Shown in pieces: positions 49,201 through 60,653 of a stretch of DNA of 64,000 nucleotides (positions within the stretch are counted from its first letter, which is position 1; each line of letters opens with the position of its first letter). The DNA is taken from positions 38,093,001 to 38,157,000 of the forward strand of contig NC_068560.1 in the NCBI RefSeq assembly GCF_022201045.2, read 5' to 3'. Source of the DNA: Citrus sinensis. Its lineage: Eukaryota > Streptophyta > Magnoliopsida > Sapindales > Rutaceae. The position numbers were made by a program, and so were the translations under genes. A model generated the notes under the pieces. It was not told where the DNA came from. It was given only the letters and a program-made list of their open reading frames with translations, and did no database searches.

Positions 49201-50020
49201 AATCCTAATTGGAGAATCAGTACCTCCAGTAACATTGTTCCTATTTGTCTCTCCAGAGCTCGCATCAGATGAAGGCTGTGATTGAGCTGGCTGCCTAATT
49301 ACCAAATGCAGTGTATGCCCATTCTCAACATCTAAAAACAGTCAAGGAATTCACGGAATTGCAGTGATAGAAAAATCCACTTAGATGGCTAAATGAGCCA
49401 TAAGATAGTGATAAAATACTGGTGTAATAAAACATCAATACAGCAAGTGAAACTAAGAATATATGGCAAACAAATCGCAGCCCAGAAACTCTTTAACGCA
49501 AAAATAAAGATCGCATCAATGGGGAGATACGGTATTCAGAAAGGAGATGTTCATCCTTTAACACCTTTCCCCTGAATATCAATCGTTGCTGGCCAACTGG
49601 GACACCAATATCATTGGCTATCTTCTCCTTGAATAATGTAACTGGGATCTGAATCAGAATGACATTATTTGGAAATGAATCCAGTGAAGTTCAAATTTTC
49701 CAAAGAAAAGAAATCGATTAGCACAATGAATTTGTGAATTTCAACAATTTGGAGGTCCCATTCATGATATGCAAATTGTATGAACAAAAACTGTTATTTC
49801 GGTCATCAATAAGAATGAAAATGCCAACCAAAATAACCGAATAACGATTACAGTGAATTGAAACAAGAAGCATGATCAAGACTTTGCTCACATTTTTGTC
49901 AACTTGGAAACTATAAACCTGGGATTCTAAAGTCTTGACATTGATCTCTACAATTGCATCTGAACTTTTGCCAGAAACATTGCCTGTGCTGGAACTCTCA
50001 TTGGGATATTGATCCGCCAT
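43211..50020 (-). CDS. Ubiquitin-like domain protein, BAG6/Scythe type
   Basis: Large ubiquitin-domain protein related to plant BAG6-like proteins and animal BAG6, which escorts exposed hydrophobic proteins to the proteasome. That role here is inferred from the family. Seventeen coding exons are read: 50020-49892, 49648-49531, 49331-49224, 49110-48992, 48833-48747, 48229-48044, 47963-47894, 47818-47664, 46975-46811, 46710-46639, 46023-45903, 45835-45506, 45433-45282, 45199-44978, 44580-43963, 43563-43408 and 43279-43211. They give 958 residues. An N-terminal ubiquitin fold (about residues 24-100) has VTLFKEKIANDIGVPVGQQR and LIFRGKVLKDEHLL. The middle is low-complexity, rich in Ser, Gly, Gln and Pro, with two helical islands (PIPDSLNTISEFMNHMEQTL; GFAMQHLGSLLLELGR). 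A Lys/Arg patch KRRPRQPKTPVK could be a nuclear signal. The C-terminal part has leucine-rich SPDVLRNMLQQL and ends GDSGRDC. A 5' UTR intron is likely (about 50038-50985). Confidence 0.92.
48379..48592. repeat. 107-base tandem duplication in a BAG6-like intron
   Basis: A unit beginning ccacaaatggagctacacag occurs at 48379 and 48486, followed by matching sequence through gattggataaaagaat, with about 10 differences. It lies in the intron between coding exons 5 and 6 and touches no codon. Confidence 0.88.
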
Positions 50021-51080
50021 GATAAGCAGCAGCAACCTGAGTGCAAAATCAGTTACTGTACAAATTCAAACTCTGACATACAAGCAATCGCATATCACAA
50101 ATGCAAAATGGTACTTGTCATTTTCTAAGTTTGTTGCAATCTGAAGTTTACAGAATATCTATCTATCTGCACTGGCGTTAGTAGCTGATGCACCGGCATG
50201 CAATTATTCAGATAACGAATGCGACAAAGGACATTTAATGCTTAAAATGAAAAGATGCTATGCAGCACTTTGAAAAGTTTTAAATGTCAGCATCATACAT
50301 TTTTATGTATATGGATGTTCTTTCTCGTCTTAAGTTGCAATAACATGAAAGAGATACTACAAAACAGACACATTGCAACCAATGCACTTACTTAACGCTA
50401 GAATACACAAAATAAGAGCCATCCTATACCTCCATAAAATCATAATGAATATAATACACTCTCTCTGAAATATACCTTCCTATCAAAATCTAACCTAATG
50501 CCGCATCTAAAGGCAAACAAGATCCCAATTCTATCAAATTGCAAGAAGGAAGATGACATAGTTTTCAAAGCAAGAAATTATGCATGGTGAGTTTATAAAA
50601 CCCTAATGCTGATCAAATCCTGAATGCATACAATAAAAATCCACAAAAAAAAAACACTTCTTCAACCATTACTCAGCTTTTATTATAAAAAAGATGCTGG
50701 AGATCGCAATCAATCATAACATCAAGGCGAAGAGAAATAAAAATATTAAATAAATAAAAAGTTAATCCTTCGATACAAAAGCACTAAGATAAAACAAAAA
50801 TTAGATACTAAAATTGCTAAACAGAACGAGTTCCGCTATCTGCTTAGGGCGTGCAAGAATAAAATCGTGACACGTTTAATCCGTATATATACCCCCCCCC
50901 CCCCCCCCCCCAACAAAAAAAAAAAAACAGATACAAAGTATTCAAGAGCGATAAGAGCAGGAAAAATGGAAAACACGAGAGGAACCTTTAGTTGCAGAAA
51001 TCTGAAATTAAATTAGAGTGCAAAGACGACGGGAAAAATACGGCGGCGCCGATTTGAGTGTTATTTATTTATTTTTCGTT
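50021..51080 (-). other. 5' leader and leader intron of the BAG6-like gene
   Basis: On the minus strand an acceptor (cactcag) sits about 17 bases before the ATG, and a donor (AAAG|GTTCCTCT) is at about 50986. This suggests a non-coding first exon near 50986-51050 and a leader intron of roughly 950 bases. A 20-base C homopolymer lies inside at 50892-50911. No other gene is seen. Confidence 0.55.
50892..50911 (+). repeat. Homopolymer of 20 C
   Basis: Twenty consecutive Cs followed by an A-rich run, inside the likely leader intron of the BAG6-like gene. The length may be affected by sequencing or assembly. Confidence 0.9.
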
Positions 51081-53511
51081 GGTTGGGGAAGGGGGGTTAT
51101 TTTTGAAGAAAGGCTTGGCTCGGGTCTCTTAACGAATGCGGAATGCCTTTGGGAGTAAGAAAAGAAGTCTTCTTTGGTCTAGATAGTAGACAGAGAACAC
51201 GGGTGATAGGGCGGTGCCGCGGTACGTGACCCGAGTTGACCGGGTTTTAGCTGCTTTAATGAACTGTGCAATCGATTATACCACGAGGTACGTTTGGCAA
51301 GAAGAATCTAGAAAAAAGAAGCTGAGCGTAAGGCTGTGCAAGGGAAATTCATTCCACGGTGCCGTTTTGTTGGTGGTCTTGGTTTTCAGGTTGGATGCAA
51401 GAAAGTTCAATATGGGCCTCGACAATTCAATAAGACCTGCCCATTCCTAGATGGACTTACATTATTGCCACCCCTCTAAATGCCGCTTAAAATCCATTTT
51501 CTTTATTAATCTCATTAAAACGTTTAAAAATAATACAACGTGTTTTTACTAGTTACGTTAAAAAAAAAAAAAAAATCAATTGAAACTTATTCGTGTAAAT
51601 CAACGCCATTCTTTAGTATCCTCTTGTTCACATTCCTCAACCAATTTTCTTTTTTTGTTTGTTTTAAGCATTATTGGCATAATTCAGTGTACTGGCAACC
51701 ATGTGCAGGGCTTGTAGATTATTTCAATTGGATCGATTTTTGACGAGGCAGCAATGATGGTGGCTCGACTTGGGTGTGGTCGGCTCGTGAGTGTAGTCGC
51801 CTAGTCGGCTTGATGGGGAACGTGCATATTAGGCCAGTTTTGTGGGGGCTGGTGGCGTGAAAGATTTGCGGCTCCCGTCAAAGGTGGGATTGGTTAGATC
51901 GGCTTGATGTGGAGGAGTGGCGGTTCGATTTTGTAGGGGCTGTTGGTGTGGCGGTAGTGTGGCAGTTGAATGGTAGTTGTTTTTGTATAGTGGCGGTGGG
52001 TTAGAGTGTGGAATAGTTTTCCGGTTAAAGCACGTGGCGGTGGTTTGGATGGGAGTAGACGGCGTCATTGTTGTTTAGTGAGTGTCCGCAACGGTGGGTC
52101 GTCGCCACCGTCAGCCAAATAAGCCATAAAAGCCAATCAAGGTGTTTGGTGCAGTTTGGCCGCGAAACAGAAAATTTTTTACTTGTCGGTGAGGGTTTAA
52201 TTAGTAATTATATCCCCTTTAAAAAATATTAGTAACTATATCCGATAAGTAATTTTAATAAAAATTAAAAGAGTGTGGCTATCAAGGATGAGTGTCTCAA
52301 TACTCATTCTTGATATTTTACATACGTCCTTGTTCATAATTATTTGAAGGAGTTTTTGTCCCCTTCATAAATAATATTCACGAGGTTTCTGATTTTTAAA
52401 TAATTAATACGTTTTTAATTTTTTATTTTAATTTAATTATATTAAAATAAAAAATTTAAATAAAAGTTGAGATAAGACGGTTGTTGTCGAAAATCAGAAA
52501 TTATGTTGTACAATTTTACTTTAATTTTTATTTTATTAAATAAAAAATTAAAATATTTAATAAATATTATAATAAAAAATTGGGCCAATAGGATCATGTC
52601 TAGTATTTTTAATGCTCTGAATAAAAATTTAAACTACAACCATTCAATTAGGTCTAAAAATTTAATAATATAAATATTTTGATATTTATTTTTTAAACCA
52701 ATATTTAATATTGTACAATTTAAATTTTATTATTTATTCACTAATAATTTTAAAAAATAAAACTAAAATTAAAAAGAAAAAAGAAAAAATATGGATGGGA
52801 TGGGATTCACTTCATCGCCGTCCCTTCTCTTAATAAGAAGTTGGGTAAAAACTGGCTCCAGTCATTTTCCTTAATAAGAAATTAGATATAAAATTATTCT
52901 TATATGATCTCCAAATGGGAAAAATCTCCAACGATCCCCATTTCCATAGGAATTTCTGCCAGTGCCATTCCTAAGAGCTATTTGAATTCATTAAATTCTT
53001 CTTTACACTTATTTACTTAATAAATCTACTATTAAAATCTTAAAATTAAATTTTTACCGTATAAACTTCTTAATATCACACAAATAGTCCTAATAATTAT
53101 ATATTATTGCTGCATATTATTTTACTCTTGAGGTCCACTGAGCCCCTTTCATGTTTATCTCTTACTCTTCGTTGTCATTTTCTCAATTTCTTTGTATTTA
53201 TGATTTTATGTTGCAGATCTAGTATATTGAAAAACCATCTCTTTGTTTTGAAATTTGTTTAATTTTATGACCCAAATATTAGGACCCAAATACATAATCA
53301 TTCATCTAAAATCTCAATCAGATAGGGCATCTTGCATCCTTGTTCTATGGAGGTGTGCTATCAGAACTCACTCTTACAAAATATTGCTATTGCAACTGCA
53401 GCAATCTAAAATCATTCATGTATCACGGTGAAAAAAAAAAAAAATTATAAAAAAAATATTTTATTTAAAGTTGAGGAGATGGTTACGGCTTATGGAGGGT
53501 GCAATCATTTA

Positions 53512-54734
53512 TGGTGTGTTTACTTCATGGGAATAGGAATGTGTTGGAATGAGAATGTGTTGGGAATGAGAAATAGAAATGAGATTTCATTATTTACTTG
53601 ACAAAATAAATGAGAATGAAAATGTGCTGGAATGTCATTGATGTGTTTACTTGACAAAATAAATGAGGATGAAAAATGATAATGAGAATCAAATTACCAA
53701 AATACTCATAGTATTAATAATTAATAAAAATAATTAATTTATCATTATTAACAAATATTATCATTATTGTTGTTGTTGTTGTTGTTATTAATAATAAAAT
53801 ATTATTACTATTTTTATTAATATTATCATTATTAACATTTATTATCATTATTAAATTTTATTAACTTTATTATTTTAGTTATTATTAATTATTGTTATTA
53901 TTATTTTTATTAATATTATCATTATTAATATTTATTATTATTATTATTAAATTTTATTAACTTTATTATTTTAGTTATTATTAATTACTGTTAATATTAT
54001 TTTTATTAATATTATCATTATTAACATTTATTATTATTATTATGTTTTATTAACTTTATTATTTTAGTTATTATTAATTATTGTTATTATTATTTTTATT
54101 AATATTATCATTATTAACATTTATTATTATTATTATTTTAATTAATATCATTTTTATAATAATATTTATACATGTATGTACATAATAAAAATTACATTGT
54201 TATTATTATTATTATTATTAAATTTTGTTAACTTTATTATTTTAGTTATTATTAATTATTTTTATTTTTTTAATAATAATAATAATAACACCAACAATAA
54301 TAATAATGATAAATTAATTATTTTTATTAATTATTATTTTATCATTATTTTATTGTTAATAATGATAATATTAATAAAAATAAAAATAAAAATAATTAAT
54401 AATAACTAAAATAATAAAGTTAATAAAATTTAATAATGATAATAATAATAATTATTATTATTATTATTAATGACATTTAAAATAATAAAATTATTTGTAA
54501 TTTGAACAAAGGTAATTTACGAAATATGAAAAAATTAGAAAGATATAAAAATAAATTTATGTTTCATTCTCATTCCCAACCCCCCCATGAGAATGAGTTT
54601 CTCATTCTTTATTTCTAAATTATGTGGGATCCCCATAATTTATTCTCATTCCCAAATTCAATTTTGTCAAGTTAACATAACTTTGATTCCAATTCCTCTA
54701 TTCTCATTCCTTATTCCAAGAAGTAAACACACCG
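53512..54734. mobile_element. Large foldback MITE with AAT/ATT arrays (Harbinger-like)
   Basis: The ends tggtgtgtttacttc and gaagtaaacacaccg are inverted repeats (one mismatch at the terminal base), and continue inward as g/a-rich ggaatagga versus tcctTattcc-type sequence. A tta triplet flanks it on both sides (53509-53511 and 54735-54737), fitting PIF/Harbinger. The inside holds at least four copies of a roughly 93-base AT unit (starting about 53811, 53904, 54000 and 54093). Between about 54350 and 54470 the same unit appears in reverse complement, so the middle can fold into a long hairpin. There is no transposase. Confidence 0.72.
53811..54200. repeat. 93-96 base AT-rich tandem repeat
   Basis: Four head-to-tail copies of a unit with tttttattaatattatcatt and aaattttattaactttatta, 93-96 bases apart, within the foldback element. 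The unit consists of TTA/TTG triplets with few interruptions. Confidence 0.8.
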
Positions 54735-55557
54735 TTAGATAATTAACTTATTTATCATTTTTAATAGTTTTACATTAGACTATGTTTTGGAATATAATTT
54801 TTTATTAAAAAATGGATCTAACAAGAATTTCTATGGATCAAATAATATCACCCAAGTGAAAATTATAGAATAACTAATGGGGTAATGGAGTTTTACGAGG
54901 CATGTGGAGGGTTGCATATAGCCATATAGGCCTAGTCTTGCATAAGTTTGTGTTGGATTAGCTTTCCAAAGATAAAGACAATATTTGGTATAACAACAGT
55001 TAGGTGGGGCTATCTGAACCTATTAATTTCTTCTATAAATTTATCTAAAAAATATATATTTGTTATTAAATCTTAATATTTTGAAATTTCAAAGTTAACC
55101 CCCCACTAATTTCGTCCTTTTTCAATCTCATTGCAACCAAATTTTTCCTAGCACGGTTGTCTATAAATAAAATATAAATAAAACTCTCTTAACTTTAGAT
55201 AGAAATTAAAATGGAGATATTTGTTAATTTATATTATTTCTTGAGATAGAAATTAGGAGGTGTTAGTTTTTCTTTATGAAAATTTAGATGAAAAAAATGA
55301 TTTATTCTTTATGGTATATGAAGATTGCTCGCAAATGTTGAGTTTTGTTCCTTATTGTTCTTGATAGATTATAACAATATCTATTTGAATTTTGACCAGT
55401 TTGTCTTATCTCTCAAAACATCTGCAATCTATCACTAAAAAAAAGCGTAAAAATTGGTGAGAAATGTAAAGAACTATACAAAAAGAAAATAAAGTTAGTT
55501 ATAGTATAGAAAGAGAAAATGTGGTCAGTTAGATAATTTCATCAAAAAATTATTAAC

Positions 55558-55680
55558 GGTTTCAAATAACCTTATCAAAACACCTTATCCATATAGCCTT
55601 AAGAGTGTATAAAAAGAAAATTAATGGTTTCAAATAACCCTATCAAAGCACCTTATCCGTATAGCCTTATCATTGTGTCA
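55558..55680. repeat. 68-base direct repeat
   Basis: A block with ggtttcaaataacc, tatcaaa, caccttatcc and tatagcctta occurs at 55558 and again at 55626, 68 bases apart, with few differences. No gene is involved. Confidence 0.85.
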
Positions 55681-56097
55681 GTAGAGTTTAGCCACAAATG
55701 AGTTATTCTTGCTAAATTCATCAAATTTAAGAATAATTTAATATTATGAGAAAAAATAATAATAATGCAACATAAGTTCATCCTAAAGTGATTAATTTAT
55801 TAATATTAAAGTGATTAATTGATATAAGTTTGAAAATAAAAATACTGCAGAAAATATGTTAAAATCTTATAATAATTAGATATAAATGAGATGAATGAGA
55901 TGTCATGCAAGATAATTTCTTTGAGTGTTTTTTTATGTTTAATTTTTTTTTTAAAAAGACTCTTCAGTCTTCACAATATATTAAAGGACTCACCAATGAT
56001 GCCGAGTCAGTTGGTCTCAGTTACTGCACCTGCCACCCTCTACTCACTCACTTTTCTTACAGGAAAAAGCCAAAACAACTCTTAAACTCTCTCCGGC

Positions 56098-59008
56098 ATG
56101 GACATTGAGAAACCGTCGAATAAAACCGCCGGGAAACCAATTCAATGCAGAGGTGGGTAGCATTTATTTATCATACTGCACAAATCTTCTATTATCATTA
56201 AATTAAAGTCATCAATAATTCGCCTTGAGCATGAAATGAATTATAATCGTTGACTTTCGCGTCCACGTCGTAAAAATCTGTAGCCGCAATCGCTACAGCT
56301 CCAGGAGAGCCTCTGGTTATAGACGAGGTTATCGTCGACCCTCCAAATTCCCACGAAGTTCGGGTTCGGATAATCTGTACTAGTCTCTGTCACAGTGACG
56401 TCACCTTCTGGAAAATGAAGGTCTCTTATCAAAGTCAAACCCTTTTGTATTATCTTTAGTTTTATTTTTTTCTTTAAAAAAATTATTTAATTTATTTGCT
56501 TGTTATTATCGTTGTTTTATTTTTCTTGAAGGATTTTCCAGCCGTGTTTCCAAGAATTCTCGGTCACGAGGCTATCGGGTAAGAATTATATTCTATCTTT
56601 TATACCTTTGTAATTTTCTTTTTCCTTGCATGACGGATATGTCTGATGAAAAACTCAATCTTGGCTGATCATGTGAATGTGGCTTCATTAAGCTAGTCAT
56701 TAATTGTTTTGCTTAATCTATCCCAATCTATTTTTAGTGCTAATGTTGACGCTGGGTTTTCCATGGGGCCAACTTGGTTGTTCACGATGAATTGAGAGTG
56801 TTTGGCCCTTGGCTGACATGGTCTAAATAATTAACATTGTGTTGCAGAGTTGTGGAGAGTGTTGGGGAGAATGTAGATGGAGTGGTTGAAGGAGACGTTG
56901 TCATCCCGCACTTTCTGGCAGATTGTACAGAATGTGTAGGTTGTAGATCAAAGAAGGGCAACCTATGTTCAGCATTTCCTTTCAAGATCTCTCCTTGGAT
57001 GCCAAGGGATCAGACAAGCAGATTCAAAGACCTCAGAGGAGAGACTATACACCATTTTGTCTCTGTTTCAAGTTTTTCTGAGTATACTGTTCTAGATATT
57101 GCCCATGTAGTCAAAGTTGATCCTACAGTCCCTCCAAATAGGGCTTGCCTTCTAAGCTGTGGAGTATCAACAGGTACCAGCCACTGATTTTGAGGCTATT
57201 AATTGTCTTGATTATATGCAATACAAGATCTCTGTTTTCCACTGGCTTCAGTTCTCTCAGATCAACTGGAATTTGGATTTTATAGGCGTGGGAGCTGCTT
57301 GGAGAACAGCAAATGTAGAGGTTGGATCAACTGTTGTTATATTTGGGCTTGGTTCAATTGGATTAGCGGTATGATATTGTAGAAAATCGGTTGAGTGTTA
57401 TACACTTCCTGTTTGAACTTTCGTATATGGTATACTGCTGAAATAGGTTCATAGATATCTTTTGGTATCAGGTTGCAGAGGGAGCGAGATTATGTGGTGC
57501 TACAAGGATTATAGGCGTGGATGTGATCTCGGAAAAATTTGAAATTGGTGAGTGAAGTTTATATGTTGTACGGGCTTAGGTTTGACAGGGAATAATCTCC
57601 TCATGTCATCACAAATAAATAATTGTTTGTGTGGACACATCATTATGAATCAACTATTCGAAGTATTTGATAGATACTAAGTTAAACAATTCTGTTTTAT
57701 AGGCTAATTGAAACTATGATTTCTGTGATTTCTGATTGATGTTTATCCACACAGGAAAAAGGTTTGGAGTTACAGAGTTTGTGAATTCTAAAAACTGTGG
57801 GGATAAATCTGTAAGCCAGGTCTTGCTCTCAATCTATGATCTTCCTCTTCTTACTATTTCTGTTAGTTTCTAATTTTGAGGTAGAGGATGCCATGTCATG
57901 GCAGTTTACATCCTTTTGGTGATTTCAGCTTATGTCTGAAGTGGTTTTTCCATTAGGTTGTTTTATCGTTTAAAGAACAAGCATTTGCATCTTTGGGGTG
58001 TCAACAAACTTGGATCTTTTGTGTTGAACCTAAGCATCACAGAGTAGTTAGTAGTTACTATATAATTGAACAAGTTTGGACCTAAGATACCACTCTTTTG
58101 AACCTTTGAGAGCTTATGACTCCATAAACTCTACATAGGATGACAATGAAGCATAAATAGTGCATTTTGTGAAATCTTCTTTATTTATTGATTCAGTTGA
58201 TGAGATAGCCTGTGACTGCTATCTCATATTTCCTTTTGATTTTATGCCTTCTCCCTGTGATACTGCAGTTTAAGTTGTTAATTCTTATTACACTGCAATG
58301 TAGAGGGATAAATCTTATACCTCTGCAATGAGATGCTATGAATTAACCTACACTGCATTGCAGTGTTAAGAAGGATTAACCTACACTCCTTTTAAGATAA
58401 TCAGTTACAGGATAATGTATTAACCTTCTCTGCAAAGCATTGTTGCAAGGATAATCATAAATCCATAAATACTATTCAATATTATATTCTAGGTATGGGA
58501 GATGGAAACTGTTTAAAGCAAACAATCTATATGCAGCACATTATGAAGAGTAATCTCTCTCTTCTTTTTTTTTAATTTGATAGATTAATCTTTAACTACT
58601 ATTTCACTTAGTTTTTTCTTTAATCAATTTGAGCAGATAATCATTGACATGACTGATGGGGGTGCTGATTACTGCTTTGAATGTGTTGGTTTGGCATCCT
58701 TGGTGCAAGAAGCATATGCTTGTTGCCGAAAGGTCTGCTTCTAAGTCTCTCACTCTCTCACCCATAGTGTTGTACAAGCAGAATTAATTTGATTAAACAT
58801 AAGCTCAATGTGACTAGGGTTGGGGGAAAACAATTGTGTTGGGAGTGGACCAGCCGGGGTCACAGTTGAGCCTGAGCTCTTTTGAGGTCCTTCACAGTGG
58901 AAAAATTCTGATGGGATCATTGTTTGGAGGTCTCAAAGCTAAATCTGATATTCCTATTCTTTTGAAACGTTACATGGATAAGGTAATTTAACCATTAATA
59001 TAATGCTT

Positions 59009-59044
<36 letters not shown>

Positions 59045-59430
59045 TTGCGTAGCCTAGCTTCCCAAAGATCTTATGTTATGGTAGGTTATATAATGCTCAT
59101 TACTTTTGCATATTCTTGCCTTGCCTAGCTCACAAAAGAATCTTAAGTTCTAACTCTATGGCAATAAATTAATAATGGTAGTTTTATAATGTGGTTCTAG
59201 ACTTCTGTATGCTCTCTTCTAGGCTTCACGATTATAGACTAAATCGTATGGTGACATATTATTGCCAGCACATCTTTGATAATACTAGTAGTGGTCTTAT
59301 GTTCCTTTTTCAGGAACTAGAGCTGGATAAGTTTGTCACTCATGAGATGAAGTTTGAAGAAATCAATAGCGCGTTTGATTTACTTATAAAAGGAAAGTGT
59401 CTCCGTTGTGTGATATGGATGGGCGAATAA
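56098..59430 (+). CDS. Zinc-dependent alcohol dehydrogenase-like protein
   Basis: Medium-chain zinc dehydrogenase of the plant ADH-like group, oxidising an alcohol with NAD; the substrate is not known. Ten exons are read: 56098-56152, 56284-56420, 56532-56578, 56848-57173, 57286-57368, 57472-57547, 57755-57819, 58637-58732, 58818-58982 and 59314-59430. They give 388 residues, as in the family. The catalytic zinc ligands are the Cys in TSLCHSD, the His in GHEAIG and the Cys in LLSCGVSTG. The structural zinc is held by four Cys in DCTECVGCRSKKGNLC. The Rossmann fold shows GLGSIGLAVAEGARLCGATR and ends in IGVDV, with an Asp suited to NAD. All key residues are present. A decayed copy follows 1.2 kb downstream in the same orientation. 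There is no targeting signal, so it is probably cytosolic. Confidence 0.95.
59013..59042. repeat. (AC)15 microsatellite
   Basis: An uninterrupted AC run of 30 bases in the last intron of the ADH gene. Confidence 0.95.
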
Positions 59431-60653
59431 GATTTCTTGCATTATTTTCTTGTATGTACTTTCTCCAATAATTACCTCTCATATCTAAGCAAATTGACCA
59501 ACCATTTGTGATGGACCATGTGTATATGATACAAGATTCGTTGGTTGAATAAGTGACTTCTGAAAAATTTTAAATTTGAAGAATCTTTTTTACCTTATGA
59601 CCAAGAGCAATTTAATTATGTTAGGGCTTACCAGCTTTGTATCTAGAGATAGAATGCGTTTGGTATCAAGCAGAATTATATGCCTCTTTTCTTATAATGG
59701 ATTCGTATTCTGGGTAAAACAGCGCTATTTTATTGACCTTACAGAAAGTATATCATTGATCAGTTTCCTCGATCCTCAACCTCTCAGCATTTGAATTGGA
59801 AGAATCGCTGGCTGCACTAATATCATCTGGATACCTGTTAGGGAGCTTTTCTGTTAGTCCATTTAACAAGTAGCAATGAACGATTTAAGTCACACGACAA
59901 ATTGCTTCTAGCACATTTATTTGGGAGCACTTGGCTAGGTATCGTTAACGGGAACATCAAATTGAATTTATTACGTGAAAAACTTTTTTCTTTCATTATC
60001 ATAATAATTGCGATAATATTGATCGACCCAAAAATAGAAAATAGTTAATGGGAACATCAAGTAGAATTTATTACGTGAAAAACTTTTTTCTTTCATTATC
60101 GTAATAATTGCCATAATATTCACCGACCCAAAAATAAAAAAATAGGTGAGTGACATATTTGAGTTTCAATTTGAATCATAATATTATGTATCATTCATCT
60201 ATCGTATGATAAATATAAAATAACTTAATATCTTATTTTATTATTTAATAAATAAATATTACATTAATTGAAATTTAAGTTAACACTCAAATGTTAGAAT
60301 TCTTAACATTACCTTATTAGAAATAAGCATATAATCTATTGATATCATACGGTAAATTTTAAATTTCAAAACCGGAAGTTTTAAATGGAATGAATGCACC
60401 ACGTCATGAAATATAAATATGTGTTCAAAATAATTCATTATATGGAAATTTGCAAACTATAAGATTGTGTTAGGTGGACATTAGAATGATACAGAATGCT
60501 GATTTAAATGGAAACTAAAAAAACCCACCACGTCACCAGATCTGATGAATAATTTGTAACGGATAAAACCTTTAAATGGAAACTTGCAAGTGATAGCCAT
60601 TCCCGCTATCACTTTCTCGCAATGCTCTCAATATCATTGTTCAGTTCAGTGGC
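59431..60653. other. Intergenic region between ADH and its broken copy
   Basis: AT-rich, no gene. It includes the ADH 3' UTR at the start and a 100-base tandem duplication at 59944-60140. Confidence 0.5.
59944..60140. repeat. 100-base tandem duplication
   Basis: A unit beginning gttaacgggaacatcaa at 59944 is repeated at 60044 and includes gtgaaaaacttttttctttc and cgacccaaaaata. The copies differ at about ten positions. Confidence 0.88.

Larger units (their letters stand above)
51081..56097. other. Intergenic region BAG6-like-ADH
   Basis: No gene is supported. Between about 51730 and 52180 the DNA is unusually G/T-rich, with repeated gtcggct, ggcggt and gtgtggc motifs but no coding frame. 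The rest is AT-rich, and includes the large foldback element at 53512-54734 and a 68-base direct repeat at 55558-55680. Bases just before 56098 should be the ADH promoter. Confidence 0.5.

Noticed and set aside
51730-52180. G/T-rich region that suggested a coding or satellite sequence
   Set aside because: No long frame, no regular period and no recognisable motif.
54176-54409. Open frame of 77 residues made of Asn, Ile and Leu
   Set aside because: It is the translation of AAT/ATT triplet arrays inside the foldback element.
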